Source of the DNA: an uncultured Flavobacteriales bacterium
GTDB taxonomy: Bacteria > Bacteroidota > Bacteroidia > Flavobacteriales > Crocinitomicaceae
Length of the DNA stretch: 34,920 bases
Assembly (NCBI GenBank): GCA_946480815.1
Contig: CAMLLB010000048.1
Coordinates: 1-34,920, forward strand
Reading direction: 5' to 3'
This document shows, one piece after another, positions 7,288 to 15,067 of this stretch (the first letter of the stretch is position 1; the number at the start of each line of letters is the position of its first letter). Under the pieces are notes generated by a model. That model saw only the letters and a list, made by a program, of their open reading frames with translations. It had not been told where the DNA came from and made no database searches. The translations under genes were made by a program, and so were the position numbers.

Positions 7288-9465
7288 CTAGTCCTTAACG
7301 AAGGTCAGCGTATATGTTTCCGTATCCGATTGAATTTTCAAGAAATAAAGTCCATTTCTGAGTCCTGAAACATCGATCGTGCTTTCGTCTACCCTTGGTT
7401 CAATAACTTTTCCATCCAATGAAATGACAGACATAACAGATACCGGAAGATCATTTACATTCAAAACATGTAAAACCTCCGCGGTCGGATTGGGATAAAG
7501 CACAAAAGGAACCAGCTTTGTATTTTCATCTAATGAAGCCGTGTTTAAAGCCAGCTGAACTGCAGCATACGCATTCACCTTTCCCATTCCCCATTTCGGA
7601 TCACCAGGAGCAACAATATTTCCGGTATAATTGTCCAGTCGTGCCGTAGTTTTAATAATGTCTTTTACCTGTTGACTGGAAAGGGTCGGATTAGCATCCA
7701 GGATCAGGGAAACGATTCCGGCAACACATGGTGTAGCCATGGAAGTTCCTGAGAATTTTGCAAAATCGTAAGTCTTATTATTGAAAGTTATCGAAGCAAC
7801 CGCCGTATACGTCGCATCCGTATAAGATGAAATGGACGAAATAACATTCACACCCGGAGCCGCAATATCCGGTTTCATCGTCTCATTATGCAAAGGCCCG
7901 ATACTGGTAAATGATGCAGGTGCTCCACCGATTGTATTCCCTGAGCCGCTTACATAACTTGATGCATAAGCCGCGACAGTTATCACGCTATTCGTGCAAC
8001 CTGGTTCTCCAATGGCATAAAACGAATCTCCAGTGATTCCGTTTGATCCGTAGGTTGTAAATGTCTGACCGAAATTCCCTGCGCCATTGGTTAATTCCGG
8101 AAGGTTCCAATAGTGAACCGTTCCATCAACTGCCGAACCTGTCAATACAATTCTATTATTGGCATTCAGAGAACGAATCCGGATCTGCATTCCGGGTTTT
8201 CCATTCAGTGGATTTGCCGTTTCTGAAGAAATATTAAAGACAATGGTGTCATTTCCGGCAACTAAGATCGAGTCTAAATACCCGGTCGTAGATGTGGAAT
8301 AATAAGGGCTTGTAACCAGTAAAGTTCCGAGATTATTGTAAACCGAGATCTTGTTGGAAAAATTATGTCCCTGTTGCCCCCAAGCTGTAATACATTCTCC
8401 CCACATATATGGATTGGCAGCATACGCATAAAAACCAACCTGCGAGTTAAAAAAGTTATTGTTGAAGGTCTTTTTGATGTGGAAATTCGTTCCATTATTG
8501 TTTCCTGCAGCAGCAACAAAAACGACGTTGTTCGTTCCACTCAATTCATCCAGAGCTTCAGAAAGCAATGAAAATCCATCCAAACTTCCCATTTGATTGT
8601 AATAAACACCCCAACTCATATTTACGACCAACCGTTTTCCGGCTGCTTCGGCTTTATCTTTCATCCAAACACAGGCGTCAATTGCCGAAGCCTGATCAAG
8701 ATAAAATGTGGTAAACAAGTATTGAGACTCAAAGCCAAATCCACGGTAAACAGATCCGGCACCGCTTCCACCGGCAATACCTGCAACGTGAGATCCGTGT
8801 GTATGATGGCTATAAATATTTGCCGTATCGGTTTCAGCTGCAGCCAATTCAGAAGGAGTATCATACTCAACACCATAATTTTGACCTGTTGGAAGGTTTC
8901 CAACCTGTTTGTACTGGTCCCAAGCCGCATAAACACGCGATTGCGTCAGCAAAGTATCGTAAAACATCGGATGACCGTAATCAAAGCCCCAATCAGTCAC
9001 ACCGATCAAAACTTCCTTTCCGGTAAAAGCTCCCGGCAAATTGATCCCACGCTGAACACTGTCTGCCCTGGTATCTTTTACTGCCTTATCAAGCTGAGGA
9101 ATTACCTTCCCCGGAATCTCTATGTAGGAATAGAACTGTGAAAAATCGATCGTGTTTAATCTTTCCAAAGGAACTTTCATGGTGGTAATTTTCCCCACAG
9201 AACTTCCCAATAGAATGTTGTTTTCCTGGATCAGGTTCCAATTACAATTTGGAAGCCGCTTTCCATAGAGCGAAATATACCAAACTCCGGAAATCTTGTA
9301 AACAGGATACCCATCGACCACTTCCTTACTCACACCGGCTTCATTTTTAAATGTTTTCAGATACATGTTCAATTTGTCCCAGCGCATTTGATTGCTTGCA
9401 CTTTGGGTTTGTGCCAATAAGAAAGTGCTTGTGAAAACGAGTGTAAGTAGTAATAAGTGCTTCAT
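7288..9465 (-). CDS. Secreted S8 family serine peptidase (subtilase) with T9SS C-terminal sorting domain
   Basis: The 725-residue protein has a signal peptide (MKHLLLLTLVFTSTFLLAQ). A prodomain-like region (about 20-140) precedes the subtilisin domain with Asp158 (VTDWGFDYGHP), His223 (THGSHVAGI), the oxyanion Asn322 (AAGNNNG) and Ser575 (SGTSMATPC). About 250 residues separate Asn322 from Ser575, far more than in a minimal subtilisin, and part of them (about 335-480) looks like a beta-rich inserted module. The C-terminus (about 655-725) is a T9SS type A sorting domain: LYPNPTAEVLHV, a GLRNGLYFLKI strand, then LTFVKD. Known: such domains are recognised by the type IX machinery and removed on export or attachment. 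The protein should therefore be cell-surface or extracellular, probably degrading proteins for nutrition. No T9SS component is encoded in this window. Confidence 0.93.
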   Translation of the reverse strand: MKHLLLLTLVFTSTFLLAQTQSASNQMRWDKLNMYLKTFKNEAGVSKEVVDGYPVYKISGVWYISLYGKRLPNCNWNLIQENNILLGSSVGKITTMKVPLERLNTIDFSQFYSYIEIPGKVIPQLDKAVKDTRADSVQRGINLPGAFTGKEVLIGVTDWGFDYGHPMFYDTLLTQSRVYAAWDQYKQVGNLPTGQNYGVEYDTPSELAAAETDTANIYSHHTHGSHVAGIAGGSGAGSVYRGFGFESQYLFTTFYLDQASAIDACVWMKDKAEAAGKRLVVNMSWGVYYNQMGSLDGFSLLSEALDELSGTNNVVFVAAAGNNNGTNFHIKKTFNNNFFNSQVGFYAYAANPYMWGECITAWGQQGHNFSNKISVYNNLGTLLVTSPYYSTSTTGYLDSILVAGNDTIVFNISSETANPLNGKPGMQIRIRSLNANNRIVLTGSAVDGTVHYWNLPELTNGAGNFGQTFTTYGSNGITGDSFYAIGEPGCTNSVITVAAYASSYVSGSGNTIGGAPASFTSIGPLHNETMKPDIAAPGVNVISSISSYTDATYTAVASITFNNKTYDFAKFSGTSMATPCVAGIVSLILDANPTLSSQQVKDIIKTTARLDNYTGNIVAPGDPKWGMGKVNAYAAVQLALNTASLDENTKLVPFVLYPNPTAEVLHVLNVNDLPVSVMSVISLDGKVIEPRVDESTIDVSGLRNGLYFLKIQSDTETYTLTFVKD

Positions 9466-9535
9466 AAATTTTAGTTTAATTGGTTATTCGGCAAAAGCAG
9501 AACGAGTATAAAGATACAGTTTTAGACGATGATAG

Positions 9536-10243
9536 TCAGGATATGCCAAAAGCTCTTTTCACCAATTCATCGTGTTCAATCTGCTGATACGATTTTAAAA
9601 CATGCGTTTCTTTTTCAATGATCAGAATGCGTGAACAATACTCCAGGCAAAAATCAATATCGTGTGATGCAATAATGACCAAACGATTGCTTTCTTTGGC
9701 GATCTTTCCCAATAAGGACATCACTTCTCTTTTAGTCGGGTAATCCAAAAATGCGGTCGGTTCATCCAATAGAATAATGGGCGTTTCCTGGATCAATGCT
9801 TTGGCAATTCCCACCCGTTGACGTTCCCCGTCACTTAAGGTCGAAGTAGATTGCCCCAACAGGGAATCCAAATGAAGTGTTCGAATGTATTTTTGGACAA
9901 TAGACCGGTCTTCATCAGACAAACGCCCGGTGAAATTTGTGTAGGAATGTCGACCTAATTCCAAGTACTCACTCACTTTCAGATAATCAAAACCTAAAAA
10001 ATGGTTATCGACCAATGTGATGTGATGCGCTCGCTCCATTAGCTTCAAATCATTCCAATTACGGTCTTCAACACTGACTTTTCCATTTGGAAATCTCCCC
10101 TGGATCAGCGAATCCATTAAGGTCGATTTCCCCGAACCATTCGCTCCGATCAGTGCCACAAATTCTCCCCGCTGTAATTCCAATTCCGGAATTTCATACA
10201 GGATCCGGTCATGCCCTATTCTGCAATTTTCGAACTTAAGCAT
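9536..10243 (-). CDS. ABC transporter ATP-binding protein, FecE/BtuD type
   Basis: The start is placed at the ATG giving MLKFENCRIG, which overlaps the permease stop by 8 nt. A longer reading from 10288 adds 15 residues (MAHQSFCF...) unlike the family. The 235-residue nucleotide-binding domain has Walker A GANGSGKST (33-41), signature LSDGE (136-140), Walker B IILLDEP (156-162) and the switch His in IIASHD. The usual Q-loop glutamine (as in LLPQ of FecE-type proteins) aligns with LVDN, so Asn80 appears to replace Gln. It powers the permease encoded just upstream, for uptake of a ferric siderophore, heme or cobalamin. It is the last gene of the four-gene operon. Confidence 0.9.
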   Translation of the reverse strand: MLKFENCRIGHDRILYEIPELELQRGEFVALIGANGSGKSTLMDSLIQGRFPNGKVSVEDRNWNDLKLMERAHHITLVDNHFLGFDYLKVSEYLELGRHSYTNFTGRLSDEDRSIVQKYIRTLHLDSLLGQSTSTLSDGERQRVGIAKALIQETPIILLDEPTAFLDYPTKREVMSLLGKIAKESNRLVIIASHDIDFCLEYCSRILIIEKETHVLKSYQQIEHDELVKRAFGIS

Positions 10244-11213
10244 TTCGAATATTTTTAAGTAAGAGAAACAGAACGATTGGTGCGCCAAGCAAAGCTGTCA
10301 AACTATTGATCGGCAGGACCATAATCGGTTCAAAAATGCGAATCAGTAACACGCATAAAACCATCACACTGGCACCAATGAGTCCTGACGCCAAAAGTAA
10401 ATGTCCGTGCCGACCTGTTTTATAGAACATCCGTACCAAATTCGGAACAATTAACCCGACAAATCCGATCGGTCCGCAAAATGCAGTGACCAATCCTGCC
10501 AATAGAGAAACCACAAAAATGATCTTCCAGCGGGTCTGTTTCACTTTTACTCCCAAAATAGCAGCAGGTTTCTCTCCAAGGATCAGCGCATTCAAAGGTT
10601 TTGTCAATAAAAAGGCAAGTCCGATCCCAAGCAGGAAAAGCAAGCCGATCAAAGGAATTTGGTCAATACTTACCTGCTGTAAAGAACCCATTCCCCAAAC
10701 TGTAAAGGCTTTCACGCTGTTCGGATCCGCTTTCATCAGGATAATATTTGTAATCGAATAAACAAAGGTTCCCAGCATCATTCCAACTAACAGCAAAGAA
10801 ACCATCGAACGGATCCGGGCAGCGATTACCAGGATGAGCAATCCGAAAGCCAAAGCACCAATAGTGGCGGAAATCGTTATTCCAAGATCCAATATTTCCA
10901 GTCCTATCATCGAACTTCCCATAATAGTCAAAGCAACCATTAAATGAGAACCTGCCGTGAGTCCTAAAATAGATGGACCGGCGAGCGGATTATTCAAAGT
11001 AGTTTGCAAAAGTAACCCGGCAATTGACAAGGCAAAACCGGCAATAATGGCTATAAAGACTTCCGGAACACGGTAAATCACAAACAACTGCCACCCCTGA
11101 TTGTCAGCTGGATCCAGGAATGAAAACCAGGCATCATTTCCATGCGGAAAACCGATCGTGATCAATGTGATTACGATAAACACAACAAATGACAGCAAGT
11201 GTTTCTTCCACAT
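10236..11213 (-). CDS. FecCD-family ABC transporter permease
   Basis: The 325-residue, very hydrophobic protein has about nine to ten predicted membrane helices. It carries FecCD/BtuC family landmarks: YRVPEVFIAIIAGFALSIAG, then LLLQTTLNNPLAGPSILGLTAG near residues 65-88, and GPIGFVGLIVPNLVRM near 245. The single permease gene implies a homodimer, as in BtuC-like systems. It lies 3 nt after the binding-protein stop codon and overlaps the ATPase gene. Family knowledge assigns substrates such as ferric siderophores, heme or vitamin B12. Sequence alone does not choose between them. Confidence 0.93.
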   Translation of the reverse strand: MWKKHLLSFVVFIVITLITIGFPHGNDAWFSFLDPADNQGWQLFVIYRVPEVFIAIIAGFALSIAGLLLQTTLNNPLAGPSILGLTAGSHLMVALTIMGSSMIGLEILDLGITISATIGALAFGLLILVIAARIRSMVSLLLVGMMLGTFVYSITNIILMKADPNSVKAFTVWGMGSLQQVSIDQIPLIGLLFLLGIGLAFLLTKPLNALILGEKPAAILGVKVKQTRWKIIFVVSLLAGLVTAFCGPIGFVGLIVPNLVRMFYKTGRHGHLLLASGLIGASVMVLCVLLIRIFEPIMVLPINSLTALLGAPIVLFLLLKNIRNA

Positions 11214-11216
11214 AGC

Positions 11217-12323
11217 CTATTTCAACTGTTTGTAAAAATGTAATTTGGATTGGGTATTGCCCTGATTGATCCGGATGAAATCTTCCAGCAACCAATGCGG
11301 ATTCACCTGGCTGTATTCCCAGTAATAGTTCGGATCGTGCATATAACTATAGACTTTTCCTTCTTTCACCGTATGAAAATGTTTGAATTTTGAATTCAAT
11401 TCGAATAGATCATTCAATGTTGGTGCCTCTGCATTGATCCAAACATCACACGATTGATCATCCTTGAAAACCTGCTCGAAGCTTAATGAAACGCTGGCCG
11501 TACCTTCCGTATCCTTGTAGAAGTAATCCATACCGGCATCCTTCATAATCCCTGCCATAAAGGATTTTCCTGCCGGTGCATACCAAATATCTCCAGCCAT
11601 ACTTCCACACATAACCCTTTTTTGGATCCTTTCCGTTTCCGAAGCCGATTCAATTCGTTTTTTCAGTGCCAGATAGGATTTAACAACCTGATTGAAGTAA
11701 TCGTCCGCTTCTTTGTCTTTGCAAACCAAAGCTCCGAAAACTTTGATCCATTCTGCTTTTCCCAATGGATGCTTTTCCTCCCAGTCATAATTTGCCATGC
11801 AAACAACTCCCAATTGCGCAAATTTGTCCTCATTCGGAAAAGCTTGACCGAAACCACTGAAAATAATCAATGGAATTTTCGCTTTTAAAACTGCTTCGGG
11901 AGTTAAACCCGTTTCGTAACCTGCTGTAAGAACTTTTCCTGCTTTAATCCCTTTCAGCAATTGCCTGTTCGAAATATATTGCTCTTCAGTTGTCGCTTTA
12001 ATGACCTGAATACTTTTAATCGCATTCAACATTCCTACAAAAGAAGTGGAAAGAGCAGCCATATTCTGAACCGGAACTTCGATGATTTTGGCATTAGCCG
12101 GACGTTTCATTTTGGAATTGCGCGGAAACAGGATATAACGGCTTTCTACTTTCAATGTCTTCGGATTTTTAACAATCAGCTCTTTGTATCCCGACTTTTG
12201 CTCAATGGAAACCAATCTCGCATATTGGAATCCCTTGACCTGAAAGGTATCGTTCTCCTTCTGTCTGGTAGTACAGGAAAACAGGAAAATAAACAGTGAA
12301 CAAATCAGTAAGGTATTTTTCAT
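11217..12323 (-). CDS. ABC transporter substrate-binding lipoprotein, FecB/BtuF type
   Basis: The start is placed at the ATG at 12323, because it forms an ATGA overlap with the stop of the upstream PaiB-like gene and gives the clean lipoprotein signal MKNTLLICSLFIFLFSC (Cys17). The 368-residue protein has the two-lobe helical-backbone-receptor layout. The first lobe contains ILFPRNSK and VPVQNMAALSTSFVGMLNAI, and a segment around GIKAGKVLTAG...GLTPEAVLKAKIPLIIF follows. The second lobe contains RVMCGSMAGDIWYAPAG. It should be anchored to the periplasmic face of the inner membrane and deliver ligand to the permease. The divergent N-terminal lobe is typical of the Bacteroidota branch. The ligand cannot be told from sequence. 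Confidence 0.88.
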   Translation of the reverse strand: MKNTLLICSLFIFLFSCTTRQKENDTFQVKGFQYARLVSIEQKSGYKELIVKNPKTLKVESRYILFPRNSKMKRPANAKIIEVPVQNMAALSTSFVGMLNAIKSIQVIKATTEEQYISNRQLLKGIKAGKVLTAGYETGLTPEAVLKAKIPLIIFSGFGQAFPNEDKFAQLGVVCMANYDWEEKHPLGKAEWIKVFGALVCKDKEADDYFNQVVKSYLALKKRIESASETERIQKRVMCGSMAGDIWYAPAGKSFMAGIMKDAGMDYFYKDTEGTASVSLSFEQVFKDDQSCDVWINAEAPTLNDLFELNSKFKHFHTVKEGKVYSYMHDPNYYWEYSQVNPHWLLEDFIRINQGNTQSKLHFYKQLK

Positions 12324-12976
12324 TTTACAGGACATTTTGTTTGTTTCATTGCTTGTGCAAGTTGTTGATCATTGGAAGTTCGTTCATTTAAATCCGCTAA
12401 TATCCGGTTAAAATCGACTTCATTCCTATTTTGAGATAATTTGAAAGCTGCTTCCAATTGTTGAATTTCGATCCGGTACCCGACAATTTCTTTCATGTAA
12501 GCTTCAATCAGATCCGCCGGCCATTGGTTCATTTTAACTGTAGCAACTGAAAGTTTGCTACTAGTTTGTACTTTATTCTCCCGACCGGCTTCAAAAGAAT
12601 CGACCAACCTGGTCAAATGATGCTTCATTTCAGGATCCGTCAATTGTTCAATTTTCCCTGAAACATGGACCGCTTCGTAATTATAAGTCGGAACATTGAT
12701 ATGTGTGTAAACGGAAGATGAAATATAACCGTGCGCACCCAAAACGATCAGTTTTCCCCGATTTACCTCTGAAATAGCTGAAACAATTGTGTTCTCTTTT
12801 GCTACATGGAATTCCAAACAGTTGCCTGAAACGGTGAATTCGCACGTAAAAGGAATATGGACCACGGCGGGAAATCCATCCGGACCATTCACAGTCAAAG
12901 CCCCAAACGGGTGCTGTTCCAGGAATTTAAGAACCAAATCCTGATCTTTTAACTCGAACTCCTTTGGAATATACAT
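12320..12976 (-). CDS. PaiB-like FMN-binding split-barrel protein
   Basis: The start is placed at the ATG giving MYIPKEFELK, as in PaiB homologues. The longer reading from 13042 would run over the promoter boxes and into the divergent helicase start. The 218-residue protein carries the family landmarks HPFGALTVN, FPAVVHIPF, an LEFHVAKENTI strand (FMN-site region in homologues), GYISSSVY, VPTYNYEAVHVSG and a C-terminal IVGYRIEI. Known: Bacillus PaiB is described as a negative regulator, but the fold is that of the flavin/heme-binding split barrels such as pyridoxamine-phosphate-oxidase-like and HugZ-type proteins. It is translationally coupled (ATGA) to a siderophore/heme-type importer, which suggests a flavin- or heme-linked step after uptake. 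That role is inferred. Confidence 0.85.
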   Translation of the reverse strand: MYIPKEFELKDQDLVLKFLEQHPFGALTVNGPDGFPAVVHIPFTCEFTVSGNCLEFHVAKENTIVSAISEVNRGKLIVLGAHGYISSSVYTHINVPTYNYEAVHVSGKIEQLTDPEMKHHLTRLVDSFEAGRENKVQTSSKLSVATVKMNQWPADLIEAYMKEIVGYRIEIQQLEAAFKLSQNRNEVDFNRILADLNERTSNDQQLAQAMKQTKCPVK

Positions 12977-12980
12977 AAAG

Positions 12981-12988
12981 CAAATATA
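12981..12988 (-). promoter_or_regulatory. -7 promoter box for the PaiB/Fec operon
   Basis: On the minus strand the sequence reads TATATTTG, a perfect match to Bacteroidota TAnnTTTG, only four bases before the chosen ATG. If used, transcription would begin at or next to the start codon, giving a leaderless or near-leaderless mRNA. No convincing -33 element was identified. Confidence 0.45.
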
Positions 12989-13018
12989 CGGTTTCGGGAT
13001 CAACTGAGATAATTGAGT

Positions 13019-13026
13019 TAACTTTG
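13019..13026 (+). promoter_or_regulatory. -7 promoter box for the DEAD-box helicase gene
   Basis: TAACTTTG matches TAnnTTTG exactly and ends 14 nt before the helicase ATG, implying a very short leader. It lies back to back with the box of the divergent PaiB-like gene, with 30 nt between the two boxes. Confidence 0.5.
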
Positions 13027-13040
13027 TAAAAAACTGTTCC

Positions 13041-14264
13041 ATGTTATTTTCGGATTACCCTATTTCCAAAGAAATTAAAGCGCAATTAGAAGTTTTAGGT
13101 TTTAAGCGGCCTACCGACATTCAATTTAAAGCAATTACTCCCATTTTAAATGGAGAAGATGTTTTTGGTATTGCACAAACAGGAACAGGAAAAACGGCAG
13201 CTTTTGCTATCCCGATTATTCACAAATTGAGTAGTTCGAAAGCAAGATCAAAAAGTCCGAGATGCATTGTCATGGCTCCGACAAGAGAGCTTGCGGAGCA
13301 AATAAAACAAGCATTTGAAAGTATCGGTAAAGGTTCAGGTGTGAAAGTCACAGCTATCCTGGGCGGATTGGAACAAGATGAACAAATCCGGGAATTGAAG
13401 CGCGGAACGGATGTGATCGTTGCTACTCCGGGACGTGTATTTGATTTACGCTCGCAAGGCCATCTTTCCCTGGATTCGATCCAATTTCTCGTATTGGATG
13501 AGGCAGACCGCATGCTTGACCTGGGATTTGCACACGATATGAAAGCAATTCACAAACTTTCTCCGCAACGGAACCGGCAAACGTTATTCTTCTCAGCAAC
13601 GATCGATAAGAAGATCAAAGCATTGGCTTACGACCTGGTCCGGGACGCTATCCGGATCCAGATTTCACCGAAAGACCCGGTTTCAAAAAACATTGAACAC
13701 GGATATATCAAAGTAGAAATGGATGATAAGCGCTTCTTTTTGGAGAATATCATCAAAGAATACGCAGACTTCAAATACGTGGTTTTTGTTCGTACGAAAG
13801 TACGTTGTGAACGCGTTGTTGCAGCCATGACACGTGTGGGTATTCACAGCGAAGCACTTCATGGAGATGTGGAACAAAAAGAACGGTTCAAGGTTTTGGA
13901 ACGATTCCGGTCAGGGGAAAACAAGGTATTGATCACAACAGATGTTTCTGCACGTGGAATTGACATTCAGGGAGTTGACTACGTAATCAATTATGATCTA
14001 CCGGAACAAGCCGAACAATATGTTCACCGGATCGGGCGAACCGGACGTGGAGAAAACAAAGGCCAGGCACTTTCTTTCTGCAGTAAGGAGGAAGAGCAAA
14101 CTCTCGAAGAAATTGAATTGTACCTGGGATATGATATCGAGGAAATTGTAATCAGTAAAGGCGATTATTCTGCCATTCTGAAAGACACGGAAGATACCAG
14201 CTATGATTGGAAAAAATTGCTGGATGAAGCAAACGAGGAGGATGGAACACAGGACACCTGGTAA
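13041..14264 (+). CDS. DEAD-box ATP-dependent RNA helicase
   Basis: The 407-residue protein shows the full DEAD-box motif set. It has the upstream aromatic and Q motif (FKRPTDIQ, 21-28), motif I AQTGTGKT (45-52), Ia PTRELA (80-85), TPGR (129-132), II DEAD (153-156), III SAT (185-187), ARGIDIQ (304-310) and VI HRIGRTGR (329-336). It has only a short acidic tail, without the basic or RNA-binding extensions of CsdA/DeaD or the RhlE tail. Its overall size fits the minimal RhlE/RhlB-like helicases. Likely roles are ribosome assembly or RNA turnover in the cytoplasm. It is a single-gene unit ending at a strong bidirectional terminator. Confidence 0.95.
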   Translation: MLFSDYPISKEIKAQLEVLGFKRPTDIQFKAITPILNGEDVFGIAQTGTGKTAAFAIPIIHKLSSSKARSKSPRCIVMAPTRELAEQIKQAFESIGKGSGVKVTAILGGLEQDEQIRELKRGTDVIVATPGRVFDLRSQGHLSLDSIQFLVLDEADRMLDLGFAHDMKAIHKLSPQRNRQTLFFSATIDKKIKALAYDLVRDAIRIQISPKDPVSKNIEHGYIKVEMDDKRFFLENIIKEYADFKYVVFVRTKVRCERVVAAMTRVGIHSEALHGDVEQKERFKVLERFRSGENKVLITTDVSARGIDIQGVDYVINYDLPEQAEQYVHRIGRTGRGENKGQALSFCSKEEEQTLEEIELYLGYDIEEIVISKGDYSAILKDTEDTSYDWKKLLDEANEEDGTQDTW

Positions 14265-14277
14265 TTTTTAAATTATA

Positions 14278-14317
14278 AAAACAGTAGGGGCTGAAAATTT
14301 TCAGCCCCTACTGTTTT
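14278..14317. terminator. Bidirectional terminator (40-bp perfect palindrome)
   Basis: Each arm reads AAACAGTAGGGGCTGAAAA or its complement, perfectly palindromic over 40 bp. The ends have A on the left and T on the right, so it can terminate both the helicase (+) and the convergent small secreted-protein gene (-), whose stop codon is 5 nt away. Confidence 0.9.
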
Positions 14318-14321
14318 GTCA

Positions 14322-14738
14322 CTATTTGGAGTAGGCAATATCGTATTGAACATCTATTTGGGAAAGCTGCACGTCCATTTCATTCCAGGAGTACAATTCA
14401 ACATACAATCCGGTAATTGAATCAAAAACCGTTACACGTCGATCTTTTTTACGGTACGATTCGTACGCTTTCGCATCAAATAATTGTCTTTGAGAACGAA
14501 GAACCATTTGGTTGTCTGCGAAGCGGTAAGATTGTGCCATCACATAGTTGAGTTTAGCCAATTTGCGCCCGTCATTTTCTAATTCGAGACGTTGTTCAGT
14601 CGAGAAATTCGCTTGGATCAGTCGCTGAGTAACCGGCGCGCAGTCTGCGAATTTCTCTATGAGAGCAACGGTGTTAGTTTGAGAGAAACCTACTAAGCTA
14701 ATCCAAAGAGCAGCTAAAATGGTAATGGTAGTTTTCAT
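14322..14738 (-). CDS. Small secreted protein of unknown function
   Basis: The ATG at 14738 is chosen because it directly begins a signal peptide (MKTTITILAALWISLVGFSQ). The longer reading from 14777 adds 13 basic residues with no role. The 138-residue product has a mature part of about 118 residues. It contains one Cys (FADCAPVTQRL), a helical first half (STEQRLELENDGRKLAKLNY) and a beta-rich end (VTVFDSITGLYVELYSWN). I do not recognise a family. It is a single gene between the bidirectional terminator and a 329-nt spacer upstream, so it probably has its own promoter. Confidence 0.7.
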   Translation of the reverse strand: MKTTITILAALWISLVGFSQTNTVALIEKFADCAPVTQRLIQANFSTEQRLELENDGRKLAKLNYVMAQSYRFADNQMVLRSQRQLFDAKAYESYRKKDRRVTVFDSITGLYVELYSWNEMDVQLSQIDVQYDIAYSK

Positions 14739-15067
14739 AGCAGTGTGTTTTGAGATGATCTTAATAATGGCTTTCATTATTAACTATCTAAAAGCTATGA
14801 AGGATTTATATAAGAATCAAATTTGTGGAATTTCTAACAAGTCCACTCAACGAAACAAACCGCCTGTTTACTGGTAATTGCAAAAAATCATCAAAAACCC
14901 GCAATTCATCCTAAACCCAATTCTACTCATTATGCATACATAAATATTCGGTCGGAAATGCATTTTGATCATTTTAACTACTAAATCGATTTTTAGATGT
15001 TTAAACATCAAATCTTACCAAATAAATGGCAAAATCCGTAATTCATCCGAGATTCTTTGAACCGATT
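14739..15067. other. 329-nt intergenic region without a recognised gene
   Basis: This AT-rich spacer lies between the small secreted protein gene and murB, both on the minus strand. It must hold the small gene's promoter and the end of the murB transcript. A 14-bp perfect palindrome, GATGTTTAAACATC, lies at 14996-15009. No T-tailed terminator hairpin, tRNA or credible ORF was seen. Confidence 0.6.

Noticed and set aside
8593..9141. 182-codon plus-strand frame antisense to the subtilase
   Set aside because: The opposite strand encodes a conserved catalytic domain. The antisense translation is Cys/Ile-rich without domains and has no promoter box.
10244..10288. Extended N-terminus of the FecE-like ATPase
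   Set aside because: The extra residues do not match the family, and the internal ATG gives the usual MLKF-type start with a normal operon overlap.
12977..13042. Extended N-terminus of the PaiB-like protein
   Set aside because: It would place the start upstream of the -7 promoter box and overlap the divergent helicase start. PaiB homologues begin at MYxP.
14996..15009. GATGTTTAAACATC palindrome
   Set aside because: A 14-bp AT-rich palindrome can arise by chance in such a spacer, and no promoter or regulator gene is nearby to give it meaning.
14739..15067. Possible small RNA or riboswitch in the murB downstream spacer
   Set aside because: No stable GC-containing hairpin or known riboswitch core was recognised, and the region is uniformly AT-rich.
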